From assembly GCA_000697355.1 (NCBI GenBank), contig JNEN01001211.1, forward strand, positions 124,001 to 188,000: DNA of 64,000 nt, written 5' to 3'. Below, in pieces: positions 21,999 through 34,048 of this stretch; the stretch's first letter is position 1, and every line of letters begins with the position of its first letter. The notes under the pieces are model-generated. The model was not told the origin of the DNA. It made no database searches and saw only the letters and a list, made by a program, of their open reading frames with translations. Source of the stretch: Syncephalastrum monosporum B8922 (lineage: Eukaryota; Mucoromycota; Mucoromycetes; Mucorales; Syncephalastraceae). The position numbers were made by a program, and so were the translations under genes.

Positions 21999-24004
21999 AC
22001 AATATCTACGGAGGGGCGGCGATAAGGTCTGTTGTGGTTTGGCTAGGCACGAGCAAGGACACCCAAAGAGAGGAGGAACAGAGGAAAGAGACGGGCAAAA
22101 GTGCGAAAAAGAAGCGAAGAAAAAAGAGCGTGAAAGGATTCAAAAGACCGAGGGGTCTTCTGCTTTAGCACACACCTCTCTTTCTCCTTTCCCGGCCCGG
22201 CGTTGAGAGAATTTTTTTACGTTGGACCCACAAACGGAGTTGGAAACGCGTGTTCATCTTTTGTATCCAACAGACCCCCTACCCCATCGATCGCCTTGCT
22301 TTCTGTCAAGTACAGCAGCAGAAAAATAGAACATGCCATTTGTTCGTTCGCTGAGACCAAGCCAAGCGAGTGGATTCACATCACATCGGCTTTTGAAAGA
22401 CTCTGCTGTGTTGTCTTCTTTGACCAAAACACACGGCCCAGCCGGCCATTCAAACACAGCGTCGAGTATATTCATAGCTTTCAATGACGTGCCTATCATT
22501 GGACAGGACCATGTTTATTCAGCACCTGGCCAACCCCTTGTACGTGCCTGAACCTTGTCTGACACGCCTACGTCTACACTGTACATTTCTCTGTCTTTGC
22601 TTACCTTGCAGCCTAGTATATGAAGAATACAATATACATGTATATATATATATATAGATGGGTCGTGTGATCGGCGATCTCTTCACCAGCAAAAAATACG
22701 CATGTAAAATACTCTGTGCGATTCACCGTTTGTGTGACGCTGTGCACCGCACGGTGAGCATAGCTCAACTGACACGCAGATTATGTTTGTTATGGTAAAA
22801 ATAGACAAGGGGATCTCGAATGATGGCGTCATAACCTAAATAGGGACACCCCGCAAGTCTAATTGACGATGTTAATACCCATCGTCGACCCTTTACACTA
22901 CCTGTGTGGGCAATCTGCGCGCAGATTATCATTTTAGGGATCCAGCGCTCATCCCTCGGATGTAACGTCAATCTAATTTATTTTTACCATAACCAGATCC
23001 GATTATGCACCTGTATTGATCTTGTTGTGTTTTCTGTCAGGGCCTCCTTGTTGACTCATCGCTGTCTCCATGGATCTGTTTTTGTTTCTGTATTTGATAT
23101 ACCATTGCAGGATGGATTGGAGGATAAAAAACCAAAAGCAAATTACAATGTGTGCGAGAAGTCCACCGTCGTTATGGCTCGCATTGGTAACATCAAGATT
23201 TGACAGCGATGTTGCCTGCGCTCATAATTCCAAATACTCATATGAATTCTATCCTCCTTTGGCTCTTATCCTCTATCGCATCGGCATCACGCAACGCCCT
23301 AGCAAAACAGCGATAAATCACGCAATGACGCCATGCACAAGGCCTGCTGAACAGACTTATTGTTGCACACATACAAGGACCCCTATGTTTCTTTTCCCGA
23401 TGCCGTAAAGGAGGCCCCAAAATTATAGTGAGCGACATGTATCGAATACGATAGAATAAACCAGAGGCATGCCCCTTTTATAATGTTGGTGTAACACGAG
23501 AGCGAGATGTCATTCCCCGCGTTCGTGTGTGCATGTCTGAGCGGCGAATTCACAGGCGGGCGTCCGCAGGCGTGCACGGTGGCGCAGAGTGTCCAGACTC
23601 TGTATCTTGGGTTGAAGCACACACCTGACTCGGTCGCACAAGACGTGTGTCGTTTTTGCGTACACACTGCTTTGTTTCAGGGCCCTTGTGTTCAGAATGT
23701 CAAGTTAAGGCGCGCCCTGACCTGGGGACACTGCTGGCTTGCCTAGTATGTTCTGAAACAAATCAATGCTGCCTTGTCAGCTGCTCAAAAAATTTGAAAC
23801 GATCGCAGAGACATTCTGCTCTCTCTCTCTTTTTCCACATAGTGAAAAAAAAAAAAAGAAAAGCTGCGGATGGGACGAGAGCGCGCGTGCGCGCATGGCC
23901 CGGCTTCACATTTTTCTTTTTGCGTCTTTTGCTCACTTTGGAGTGAATCGGTTTCTCTTTTACTTCTTTTATTTTCTTTTTGTGCCTTAAGAGCAAAGAG
24001 AATC
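21999..24004. other. 2-kb gene-free region between PTP and Medusa-type gene
   Basis: Contains the PTP promoter, an AT microsatellite near 22636-22657, the candidate MITE below and the upstream region of the Medusa-type gene with poly-A and pyrimidine tracts. No coding signal convinced me. Confidence 0.5.
22791..22991. mobile_element. Candidate Tc1/mariner-type MITE
   Basis: TATGGTAAAAATA at 22791 and its reverse complement TATTTTTACCATA ending at 22991 bound a 201-bp non-coding segment; the outermost TA at both ends would be the target duplication. Inside, TCTAATTGACG and a CGTCAATCTAATT near the right end add sub-terminal inverted similarity. Non-autonomous status is inferred from length. 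Confidence 0.5.
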
Positions 24005-25788
24005 ATGGACGCGCATGTCTCACAAGCAGACTTTCGAAGCGGAGGCAAGTAAAGTGCACATTGGGCAAACAAACACAACTTTGTGCACTTGTCGTACAAC
24101 ACGTGGAAAACAAAAAAAAAAAACTCATTGGAACATTCTCAAATACCTGCAGCATGTACCATCCTCCCGTCATTCGGGGCCGAGAACACTCAGTTGACGG
24201 TGACGTTCCCAAAATGCAGACACCAGGACATGACCGGGATTCGAGTCGCCTTGGGTCAATTCGAGCTGAATACAACGGTGCTGAGCGAGACAGACGAACT
24301 TTTGAGTCTGACTGGGTCCGTGCCCACGATCGTGCCCGTAGACCCGAGCATGATGGCCCGCGTGCCGATCCAGTTCCCCGTCTACCTTGTTTTACAGCGT
24401 CAGTCGTTTCTGGTCGGCCACTTTGGCTATCTCATGCCGACGCGCACTTGGAACGGGCTGCCGGTGCAGGCAGTGCCTCCATGGGCGGCCGTCGCATCTT
24501 TCGTTCGAGGTAACTTGAACTTAAAAATCTCTGAGGTTGACTTCATTGTTGCAATAGGCGGTGAAAGCCATCAGCTGCAGCATCAGCATGCTCCTGCTCC
24601 TTTGGAAACAGCCAGGACAAACATGGACGTAATGGGGCATATGGACGTGGGCTCTTCCTCCGGAGAAATCCATTTTGATCATTACTTTCGCGACACGCCC
24701 ACCATGCCAGAGGATGAGCATTTTACCAGCAGTAGCACAGATCATGCTTATGTAGCCTTTTATGAAGGTATGGAGAAGGATCTTTATCATCTTGGTCTTT
24801 TTCTACTCGGTGATACATTACGAGCATCAGACACATACTCACATCAATACTATTATTATTATCAGAGCGCCCAGCATGTGATAATGTGCACACCTTAATC
24901 AGTCAGTCCTCGTCAGAGCGGTCGCACTTGAGCTTCAACTCGTCCAATTTCTCGGTCCTCTCGTCACCGCTCTCCTCGACGGTCTCAACCGACCCTGAGA
25001 TGACCTATCGGAAGCGTGGCCGCCCTGCCAAGAGGAAGAAGATATCCAAGCCAACAAAAGCAGCTAGCCCGCCTCGACAGGCGTTGCGCGAGTATGGCAA
25101 GGTCGAGGTCGAGTTCCACCCCGCTGAGGAACGGGACCAAGGCGGCCTGGACGCGCTCGTGCACAACTGGACCGAGCAGGAAACCCACGTGGGTCGACGC
25201 GTCATTGCATTCTGGCGCCTTCCGGAGCAGCTCACTGATAAGCGGACGCTACGCTTCCAGTACAAGTCCTTGCCGCAGACCACTCCCGCAGGCGCCTGCA
25301 CACGACAGCAGCCTCATCAACACCACAATCAGCACGCCGCGGTCTCGTGTGTCTACTGGCCTGAGCGCGACGAGCATTATATTACGTCGGTGGACATTGT
25401 GACGCTCATCGAGTTCTTGATGCAAAGCCGGTTCACGGTCGAAGAGAAAAACCGCGTCCGCCGCAACCTCGAAGGTTTCCACCCTACTACGATCAGCAAG
25501 TGCAAGCGTGCGACCGAGAGTTTCTTCAAGCGGATCATGCGCTTTGATGCGCCTCGCCCGCGCAACATTGAGAAGGATATCAAGGTCTACCCGTGGCTCT
25601 CACTGTCCAAGGCCATTGTCAAGGTACTTGGCAAATTGCATGCCGCAGCCGCACGCCCCACTGCACGCCGCATACTTCAAGCCCCAAACGCTCCGAAAGA
25701 AGTGCACCATCCTTCTTCGACACAAGAGAGTAGTGGCTCACGCGCATCCTCGCAAGATAGTGTTATGCCCGAGGAAGAGGAGCAATAG
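24005..25788 (+). CDS. DUF7082 / Medusa-like transcriptional regulator
   Basis: Four exons (24005-24044, 24153-24509, 24558-24767, 24866-25788) give 509 aa. The first intron appears to use a GC donor (GAG|GCAAGT) because only this join keeps frame with TILPSFGAENTQLTVTF. A basic RKRGRPAKRKK stretch (AT-hook/NLS-like) precedes the conserved C-terminal domain with VIAFWRLPEQ, CVYWPERDEHYITSVDIVTL, VEEKNRVRRNLEGF and PRPRNIEKDIKVYPW. This is the domain of fungal Medusa (MedA) regulators, which control development and adhesion in ascomycetes. In Mucoromycota the role is unknown. The last residues are acidic. Confidence 0.75.
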
Positions 25789-26101
25789 CGGCACACACAC
25801 ACCCGCTCTTGAAAATAAGGATCTTCAGGCTTCCCGAGTGCTACATACATCGCATATATCCAATCTGCCATATCACTGCCTGATTCCGATTATTTGCGCT
25901 TTTTAGTATATCCAAAAAAAAAAAAAAAATTATACGTACTGTATGTCTTATTTTGCAATAAATAAATCCGATGCGACAATAATAATATTAAGAGTGATGC
26001 TGATGGTAATAGTAATGGTTATGGTTATCGTAGTGGTTATAGTAACAGGAGCAATAATAAAAAAACAAGAACAATAAGTTTCATCTATATGGTTGGATGG
26101 A
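25789..26101. other. Convergent intergenic region
   Basis: 3' regions of two convergent genes. A 13-nt poly-A run at about 25916-25929 and an AT-rich ATGGTTAT-type repeat near 25980-26050 are present. No gene. Confidence 0.5.
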
Positions 26102-26791
26102 CTACCAGAGCGTGAGGGCATGCCACCATTTACGCTGGATACCAACGTAGTACCAAGATAGCATGGAAAGGATGATGGCAAGGAGCGGCACAGACGCAAA
26201 GCTCATGTACCGGTTCCAACGACGAAACATTTGCTGCTCTGAGTACCAGGCGGCCGGGACGACATGTTCTTCCTCATCCGGGAGCAGCAGAAACAGGCGG
26301 GAGGCCACACGCCCGTTGGCGAGCAGCGAAGGGTGGACAGCCATGGCCGAACTCTGGCGGACGTTCTTGGGAGGGGTGACGTGGGTGCAGAAGGCACCGA
26401 TCCACCAGCACGGGAAGAAGAGGAAGCCAAAGAGGAAGAGCAGCGACTGGCGAGAGAAGATATTGGGACTTTCGCCCAGTTCGGGGTCGCATTGGTAGAT
26501 AGCCGTGGCGGGCGGTGAGATGGACGTCGATGAGATTGTGGCGATCGTCCATCGCCGGTCCTGGGCGGGCCTTGTGTGTGCGTTCATGCCGTTACTGCTG
26601 CTGCTGCTGCTGCTGTGCTTGCTGGCTTGCATGGGCTTCCGCTTGCTGTTGCGCGACAGAGGGTACGTACGGCGTCTACGGCGACTCAGACGGCGGCACA
26701 CGCTGGCGGTGAGTGCGTGCGCGGGCGCTTCGCTTGTGGTGGACCAGCGCAAGGACCGATGCAAAAGAAGTGATGGTTTTTTATAAATCAT
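26102..26791 (-). CDS. Uncharacterised fungal membrane protein
   Basis: One open frame; I take the ATG at 26791, giving 229 aa, because the frame above it is AT-rich and low in complexity. The N-terminal half is basic and Ser-rich. Two hydrophobic segments follow: LLFLFGFLFFPCWWIGAFC and, near the C-terminus, FASVPLLAIILSMLSWYYV. Between them lie an ARG- and Leu-rich patch and EQQMFRRWNRYMS. The FPCWWIGA motif next to a C-terminal membrane helix recurs in small fungal proteins I remember only as hypothetical. No function is offered. The start is the least certain part; a Met at MQASKHSS would give a shorter form. Confidence 0.6.
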   Translation of the reverse strand: MIYKKPSLLLHRSLRWSTTSEAPAHALTASVCRRLSRRRRRTYPLSRNSKRKPMQASKHSSSSSSSNGMNAHTRPAQDRRWTIATISSTSISPPATAIYQCDPELGESPNIFSRQSLLFLFGFLFFPCWWIGAFCTHVTPPKNVRQSSAMAVHPSLLANGRVASRLFLLLPDEEEHVVPAAWYSEQQMFRRWNRYMSFASVPLLAIILSMLSWYYVGIQRKWWHALTLW

Positions 26792-27589
26792 GAAGGGGGA
26801 GCGAGTTTTTGGGGAAAGAATGAGTAGAAAGAATGGTAGAAAGAACTGCACTTCGCTACTGAGTGCATGCCTACCTATGATGTGCTCATTGTTTCTTGGG
26901 ATATACGTATTTGGGTATACTCTTTGTTCTTTATTTTGCATAGTACGCCTCAAAGTCTCAATTAGTCTTTATCTTTTGGCACGGCCCGCTACCTCCATGC
27001 ATGGGTGAGGGGCGAGGGGTACCAACACGATTTTGACGTGCGCACACACACGTATATATACGCCCCATACGTACATATATAGCCACGCAAAATGCATGGC
27101 AAATCTCACGACCAAGCGAGTTTATCCAAAAAGGAAGGAATGAAAGCCATGGCATAGAGGCCATCTGTCGCACAGTTATCGAGTTGGTGCCTGGAAGAAA
27201 AGGAACTAGAGCGGTTAGGTCCACCTGTGCAGGTCATCTCTATCAGACCATGCTTTCTGCTTTCCATTATATAGCAGGATCAGGCACAAACGGACACGAT
27301 GAAATGATAAAAAAGAGCATATGTGATATGCTTACATTCCCATGTATTGGGCCCCCTACGTCCACAATAATAATTTTTTCTTTTGGAAGGAAGGGAAAAA
27401 AGAAAGGGGTGTGGGAACCAGCAAGACCGTCTCGGGGGAAGGCGGGCAATTCCAGGTGAGGAAATTTTCCTAGTAGTGCTCTCTTAGCTTTCTTTGCGTC
27501 ACACAGCCTTTATGCTACATGCTATAACTATCTTTCATACCCACAAGAAATGGATATCCTTTTTCTCCTCGGTTTAGCTTCTTAATTCC
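26792..27589. other. Divergent intergenic region
   Basis: Upstream of both the membrane protein and the SDR gene. Short open frames only. Confidence 0.5.
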
Positions 27590-28457
27590 ATGACCAAAAT
27601 CATCAACGAAGCCTTTCGACTCTCAGGAAAGACCTGCGTTGGTATGCATCTGCCCCTATTTCCCCTACAGTAGTCATGATTATGTGTATACTTTGAATTT
27701 AACTTTGTCATAAAAAGTCACCGGTGCGGCCCGAGGAATGGGTGCAGGGATTGTGCGGGCCTTTGCCGATGCGGACGCGAGCAAAATTGTCCTGATTGAC
27801 TTGCGCGACGAGGCTGGTGAGGCCTTTGCGGCCGAGATGAGCAAGCAATACCCGTCCACAACATTCAAGTACTACCATCTGGATATCTCAGACTATGACG
27901 CGGTCCAGGCCGTCTACGAGCGCATCGAGGCCGAGGTGGGGGCCATCCATGTTCAGGTGTGCAATGCTGGCATTGCCGAGTACTGCGACGCGCTCGAGCA
28001 CACACCCGCGACCTGGCGCAAGGTCATGAATGTCAACGTGGACGGTACCTTCTACACCGCTCAGGCCGCGGCGCGGCGCATGGTCCGACTCAAAACCGGC
28101 GGGTCGATCATCCTGATCGGCTCGATATCGGCCCACTGCATCAACCGGCCGGATATGCAGCCCGGTATGGCGCATTACTGCACGAGTAAGGGCGCGGTGC
28201 TCAACATGGCCAAAGCGCTCGCGGTCGAGTGGGCGCACCACAACATCCGGGTCAACAGTCTTTCGCCTGGGAACATTGTGACACCCATCGCTCCCTCGGA
28301 TGAAAAGACGGTCGAATTTTTCAAGCACATCACACCCCTCGCACGCATGGGCGAGACCATCGAGATTGGGCGGCCTGCGGTCTACCTCGCGTCGGAGGCG
28401 AGCTCCTTCCAGACCGGCACGGATGTGCTTGTTGATGGTGGCCTGGTGGCCTTGTAG
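27590..28457 (+). CDS. Short-chain dehydrogenase/reductase
   Basis: Two exons (27590-27641, 27718-28457) give 263 aa. Classical SDR fold: TGAARGMG (NAD(P) binding loop), DLRD after beta-2 (acidic residue, favouring NAD(H)), CNAGIAE, catalytic Ser in LIGSISAH, YCTSK as the YxxxK pair, and a closing GTDVLVDGGL. Members reduce or oxidise sugars, polyols or lipids; sorbitol/xylulose-type reductases are the closest general class by length and C-terminus. The substrate cannot be read from sequence. The acceptor lies in an A-rich context (ATAAAAAG|TC), so the intron end is slightly less sure than the frame. Confidence 0.9.
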
Positions 28458-28633
28458 TTATAATGTATGTAAATAAGGCTGTACACGTGAATAGATCCAT
28501 CTGGTTTGAGGGGTGTGCGTGTATGTATTTGTGTGGTCAATATGTACGGGCTGGGGGGTATGCGAATGAGGGTGAAACTGTGCCTCGCGGACACACAGGA
28601 AGGCAAACAGTAATATGGCGTGAAGGAAAAGTG

Positions 28634-30220
28634 CTAGTAATAGGCACCGGAGCGCGCGTAGCTCGGACTGTCTGATTCGGCGACATCATGGTTGGTGGGT
28701 CCAAAGCGAGGTAAAGGCAACTGGAAACGCTTCATCTCGAGCACATCACGCCCGCTTGGGATCATCCGTTGCAAATCCTGTCGACTTGGCACCGGCTGAT
28801 ATCCAACCTAATAACCCTGTTAAGCTTTGTTTCGCGCGGCCCCCCACCCCGGGGGGTCAACTTTCTATTAGACTTACCGTATCGTTCAGCATGGAGAATT
28901 TTTGCAACAGCTCCGAGACATTTTCTTCTTCCTTGACCGCGCGTGAGGCCACAGCTGACCTGCGCACCTTGGAAAGACTGCCATGTTGGATCGCCCTCAG
29001 GTCGGTCTTGCACTCGCGCAAGAAGCCTACCGCCTCACCGAATTTTCTTTGCAAAGTAAGACATGTAAGTTACCTGTTCTCTCTTCATTTGACGAAAACT
29101 TACTGATTGTCGTTGGCATCCAATGCGAGGTATTTCTTGGCCATAGCCTATACAAGAGAGTCAACCTTGTTCTTTTCCGTCCTGCATCCAGTAGATAGGT
29201 ACCTTGTAAAACTGAACACCGTCGAAAAGGTATTTCTTGAGATCGCTGGAAACCTCTTGAGGCCCACTGATGGAGGATATAAGGCCATGGGCCATCTCGT
29301 ATTGCCCGGCAACACCAATGTACAGCTTGGCAACTAGCGCCTTGGAGACGTTGCCAGACAGGAGCGCCTTGTTGATCGCGATGGCCTGTGCATCTGCGAG
29401 TGCCATTCTACCCATTCCCTTGCCTGATAAGTACCTTGTTTATGCTTATACAGCGCTAAACTTACTTGGAAAGTGCAACGGGCAAGTCCTTCATGGTCTC
29501 GACCGGCCGTGGCTCGGACGCATTAGGCCATTTGGGGATGACTTCGTAGGCGACATAGTGGAACACGCTCGCCGCTGTATTCAGTGCATCGGCTGCCTAG
29601 TCCTTTCATATAAATGACACCCTTTATACTGAGTGCACCTCTGACTTACCTTGTTGTATACAGTGGCGGCATTCTCAGGTACGACCATGCGCAGGATATC
29701 TTGGCTTTGGTTGGAGCAGCTGTAGGCGTACGTCATGAGAACAAAAATCAGCTCATAATGGATATCAGCTCCCACAATCCGAGGTGCGTTGCTGCCCGTG
29801 TGGATAATGTGGTCACTTAGTGTCGATCGCCATGACGTCTCTATCGCGTTGTGTCAGCCATACAAAAGGAGAGGGAGTTTCTGTTCCGGAATGAGCTGTT
29901 TTACCGAGGTCCTTTTTCAAGCAGAGCGTCCCAGTGCCGAGGCAGTTGATTACGCTGACGAGGTAAGGCAGGTACTCCTCCAGAGTCTATCAGATAGGTC
30001 AGTAGGGGTCGGCGTATCTTTCGCGTGCCGGGCATACGTTCATAATGTTCCTGTAATCGCGTGCATCGGCTGCCTCTTTTTTGAGACTTTTGAGGACTGT
30101 TCTGACGCGGCCGCGTTGGGCGGTAGTGTCAGAGATCTCGGACGAGTAAGGGCCCACGTCCTCGAGAACATCGACGAATGACAGGGTGCCGGTAGTGGGT
30201 AATGAATAAGTGTAGCTCAT
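28634..30220 (-). CDS. BRO1-domain protein (BROX-like)
   Basis: At least six exons from MSYTYSLPTTGTLSFVDV (ATG 30220) to the stop at 28634. Conserved blocks: EEYLPYLVSVINCL, TSWRSTLSDHI, HYELIFVLMTYAYSCSNQ, ALADAQAIAINKAL, KALVAKLYIGVAGQYEMA, and a C-terminal VLEMKRFQLPLPRFG. TSWRSTLSD matches the FxWRDTLS motif of the small, BRO1-only class (animal BROX, plant BRO1 homologues), without the V domain or Pro-rich tail of Rim20/Alix. BRO1 domains bind ESCRT-III (Snf7/CHMP4). The protein ends in YARSGAYY with no CaaX box, unlike animal BROX. Internal exon edges were only partly resolved. Confidence 0.8.
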
Positions 30221-30641
30221 GTCGAAGGCTAGGATAAAGACGACTCGACGCGTGACTGAGATATAAAAGGATCGTGAAATAGTGCCTGACCAGTAACGTA
30301 TGACGCCAAGCCTTTTCCATCTGCGCCGTCTCCCTTTCTTCTCATAGACCTAGCATGTGTTACCTTGGCTATGCTCCTTTCAAGACAAGACGGACAGAGT
30401 GCCAAGTCATAGCTAGCTTCTTCCCGCTCCCCTTCTTCAGAAAGTGGATTCTTTGTCGGAACCAAAAGACGAAAAAAGAAATCCTGCATGACATAGTAAC
30501 AGTGCTGCTACTGGTCAATTCTATGTAAATGAATAGGTTGCGGCTTTCCTTTTTCTTACAAGTGTGTCATGATGCAATGCTATACAAATAATGAGGTTCG
30601 ATGCTAATAGGATAGGTCTGTTAGGATGGATGTACATTGGG
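30221..30641. other. Intergenic between BRO1 and rRNA dimethylase genes
   Basis: Promoter region of the BRO1 gene and 3' region of the next minus-strand gene; no gene seen. Confidence 0.5.
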
Positions 30642-31966
30642 TCAAGGAATGGCGACGCTATGAGTGTGGAATAATGCAGCCATGTGACAAAACTGCTCAG
30701 TTGTTACATCTTCCGGCCGTGCTTGCATATCCAGAATTGCTTCCAGCTCAGGTATCACCACCTTCGCCTCAGGCACTTCTTTACCAAGTCGCCTATGCAA
30801 AAGTGTCAGTGCACGTACTAAAGGGGATGGCGATGCTGCTGACGCTGATGATTACCGTAAGATATGACCGAGGGTCTTGCGTCGCTTAGTGAAAAAGTAC
30901 CGGAGGACGTGCTCGAGGGTCGGGTAGACTTTGGTATCGAACGAGAGTGGGGTGGGAGTGAACTGCACAACGGCGGCGTCGACCTTGGGTCTCGGGACAA
31001 ACACGGATGACGGGACCTTGTAAATGGTGCGCACCTTGAACAAGCTCTGGGCCATAACCGACAGCCGGCCGCGGTGCTCGGTCGAGGCGGGTGCGCTCAA
31101 GCGCTACGCAATATCATCCGACCCGTTTAGTACAGCGTACAGAGATATACCGTGGATGCCAAGAAACAAGAAACTTACCAGGCCGACCTCTTTTTGGAAC
31201 ATGAGTGTCAACCAGACGGGGCCTAGACCAAACAGGCCTTCTCGCGCAGCCGAGGCGTGCAGCCATCGGACTAAAAGTGGAGACGCTACGTTGAAGGGCA
31301 AGTTCCCCATAATATGCGATACCTGCTCGGGTGAGGGCACCTCGCTAGGCAAGATTTGGTCCTGGGGCACTTCCATGATGTTACCATGGATCACCTTCTT
31401 CATGTTAGCGCGTGTGATAAGATAGCGTCACTTTAACTCTTTTTTTTTTTTTTTACCTTTAGCCGATCGCCGGATGCTTGTGCGAGTTGCTGCTCGGAAC
31501 AAACAACAAACAAGAAGTGCATGTTAATGCACTCATAACACGAAGAAGGAGGAAAGAAAGAAAAGGAAGGTTTGAGACTTACAGATAAGGTAGGCAAGAA
31601 CCGATCGTCTTTTTCGACGGCGACGACCTTGCGGACCCCGGTATCCAGAATAGAACGTGTCAAGAGTCCTGGTCCTGACTTTGACGTCAATGCACGGGTT
31701 CCTTTTTCGACAATATTGTGACTTACCCGGCCCCACCTCCAGCACAAGAGGTGCGTCTGCAGTGAGTCCACTGCTCCGCACGATCCTGTCTTGAGAATCG
31801 TTAGATCGCGATCAACAGTAAGATTTAAAAAATGAAAAACCGATCGCTTACCTGTGATGTTCTTGTCGAGAATAAAGTTTTGGCCCAGTTGGGATCGTGC
31901 AGAGAGGCCATAGAGCTTGATGATCTCGCGCACAGACGGCAATCGTGGCAGACTGCTACTTGACAT
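30642..31966 (-). CDS. Mitochondrial rRNA dimethyladenosine transferase (TFB1M type)
   Basis: Multi-exon gene from MSSSSLPRLPSVREIIKLYG (ATG 31966) to a stop at 30642. Landmarks in order: ARSQLGQNFILDKNITGK, PLVLEVGPGPGLLTRSIL (SAM motif I), VVAVEKDDRFLP (acidic ribose contact), GNLPFNVASPLLVRWLH (the NLPF/Y target-adenine motif), VWLTLMFQKEV, RLSVMAQSLFKV, VPRPKVDAAVVQF and RRKTLGHILR. This follows animal TFB1M rather than cytoplasmic Dim1 or yeast Mtf1. The enzyme dimethylates two adjacent adenines near the 3' end of mitochondrial small-subunit rRNA. The NLPF motif argues for retained catalysis. Mitochondrial location is from family membership; the N-terminus is short. Confidence 0.87.
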
Positions 31967-32556
31967 GGTTGGGTTAATATTAGGAAATAAAAAATAGAGA
32001 AAATTCAAGGAGGCAAGCCGGATCTCCTTCCGGCTATTTTCGTTTCTCTATGCGCACACGAGGGGAATCGCAAAATATTCTCACAAATGACGCCAAAGGG
32101 GACCCCGAAGGCATGACCCGCCACCTTCTTTATTGGATAAACGGAGCGCATCGAGCAGAGTTAGTCTGGGTTGATTTCGTCCGTGTATGCTACGGCTACG
32201 TAGACTACTATGTAGCTTTTATACCATATGCAGTGCACGCGCAGGAAAGGTGTGTGAGAAAAAACACTGATTAGATGAAAGAGATATAGAGTAGTAATGG
32301 CGTATCGAGCGTGTGTGCACAAGCACGCTGAGCCATACAACAGCAGGCTTAATAAATAAATCTGATATGTCAAACCTTATGCGGCATTAAAAAAATGTGC
32401 GCAGTTGTTGTTGATCAAAATCTCTCGACTCATGCTTACTCGTACACACGCTAATATATTCAGTCTCGCTGATGCCATAATAACCTCGCTCGTTTCTTTT
32501 TTCTCCTTTTTCTTTTTCTTTCCTTTCAGCTTACTTTGAAGCTTTATCCTCACATT
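31967..32556. other. Divergent intergenic region
   Basis: Between the rRNA dimethylase and GATA factor starts. A pyrimidine tract (about 32489-32529) leads up to the GATA gene start. No further gene seen. Confidence 0.5.
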
Positions 32557-33299
32557 ATGGCCTCCTTCCATCAGCCTTCCTCGGACTGGGACGCCACCTG
32601 GGTACCAACCACTGCAACGGAAGACGAGACGCGCTACCTTTGGACGATGCCCCTCAACGATGCTGTTGCACTGCAACAGAGCATCGACCTGCGACAGCCA
32701 TCTTATCTGATGACGCCATGGTCCTCAGTCCCTATTTCACCGGTCTCCCCACCCGGTCTGGCAGGGATTCACGTGGATTCGCCATGGCCAATCGACGGCG
32801 AGAATTACACCATTCATGCTTCATCTCACATCACGCCGCTCTCTGCATATCCATCATTGGATGTCTCATCGTCGCCGATCAGCACGCAACGGACCCAAGA
32901 AGAGCACGTTCATCCGTTGCAGACTATGACAGCCTCACTCGATCACACCACATTCTGCCAGCAAGAATTCTACAATTTGTATGAACAAGGACAGTCGTAC
33001 GGCCCATCGTCAGGCCAAAATTTACATGAGACGTGCCCTGTCCTTTCATCACCCGTACCTGCCTCAGTTTCATGGAATGGCAGCAGTAGTAGCTCCAGCA
33101 ATCCAGGTCTCACACCCTCCGACTCGCCCTCGCGCCCTGTAAACGACCCACCTGAAAGCGATGATCACCTTTTCATGAAGGCCGACAGCTTAAGTGACGA
33201 CGACGAAGTTAGCGGAAGCGAGCCAGAGGAAGAAGACAATGACGTAGATAAAAAAGACCCCGAGTGGCAAACCAGCGAGGACAAGGATACTGAATGGCA

Positions 33300-33338
<39 letters not shown>

Positions 33339-33633
33339 TGTGGTCTTACGGAAGCAGCCGACCAAACGACGCCAGAATGCTGGCAAACCCGACCACCCGG
33401 TCTGCAACAATTGCCAAACCACACGAACTCCTCTCTGGCGTCGCAATGCTCAGGGTGAGACGCTGTGCAACGCCTGTGGTCTTTTTCTGAAGCTGCACGG
33501 TACGGTACGACCGCTGAGCCTCAAGACAGACGTGATCAAGCGCCGCAATCGAGGTCCGTCCGTTATGGACATGCCCGCACGAAAGAAGCGGAAGTCGCGC
33601 ACACAAAAGAAAAACAGCAGCATAAAGGCGTGA
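32557..33633 (+). CDS. GATA-type zinc finger transcription factor
   Basis: Intronless, 358 aa. The long N-terminal part is Ser/Thr/Pro-rich with no recognised domain. An acidic region contains an uninterrupted run of about 11 Asp. The single GATA finger is C-NN-C-...[19 protein letters not shown]-x2-C-x17-C-x2-C, followed by the basic [11 protein letters not shown] tail and a second basic patch [10 protein letters not shown]. The TPLWRR...CNACGL finger is of the AreA/NIT2/Gat1 kind, binding HGATAR sites, often in nitrogen or light responses. The target pathway is not visible here. The frame is open upstream to 32536 but without an ATG. Confidence 0.9.
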
Positions 33634-34048
33634 AATATACACCTCATATTTCTGCAACAGACATCGTACTTGCTTTCCCCGGATAATGACATCGCTTACC
33701 CTATGTATGGGAGCGTATCTATGCAGAAGAGAAAAAAATATCATCCAAGCCAAGCCTGTACACACACATACACACACACACAACATACAACACACGCCCA
33801 CACCCACGTGCAGGCGCGCACAAATGAAGAGCGATGCATGCTGCATTCCAGTCACTCCCATGTCATCCCATTATGTCATCAGCCTCAGCCAAGGGAAAAG
33901 CCTTTCTCACATCTATGCTTTTCTTTTTCACACCCATGCACGTCTATACATCCTATACACATCTCTTTTTTTCTTTTTGCTACCTTTCTCATTTTTATTT
34001 TAAAACGCTCAGATATACATAATATGCAGCAGTAAATACATGTACTGA
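33634..34048. other. Convergent intergenic region
   Basis: 3' regions of the GATA and chitinase genes with a CA-rich stretch near 33759-33800. No gene. Confidence 0.5.
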
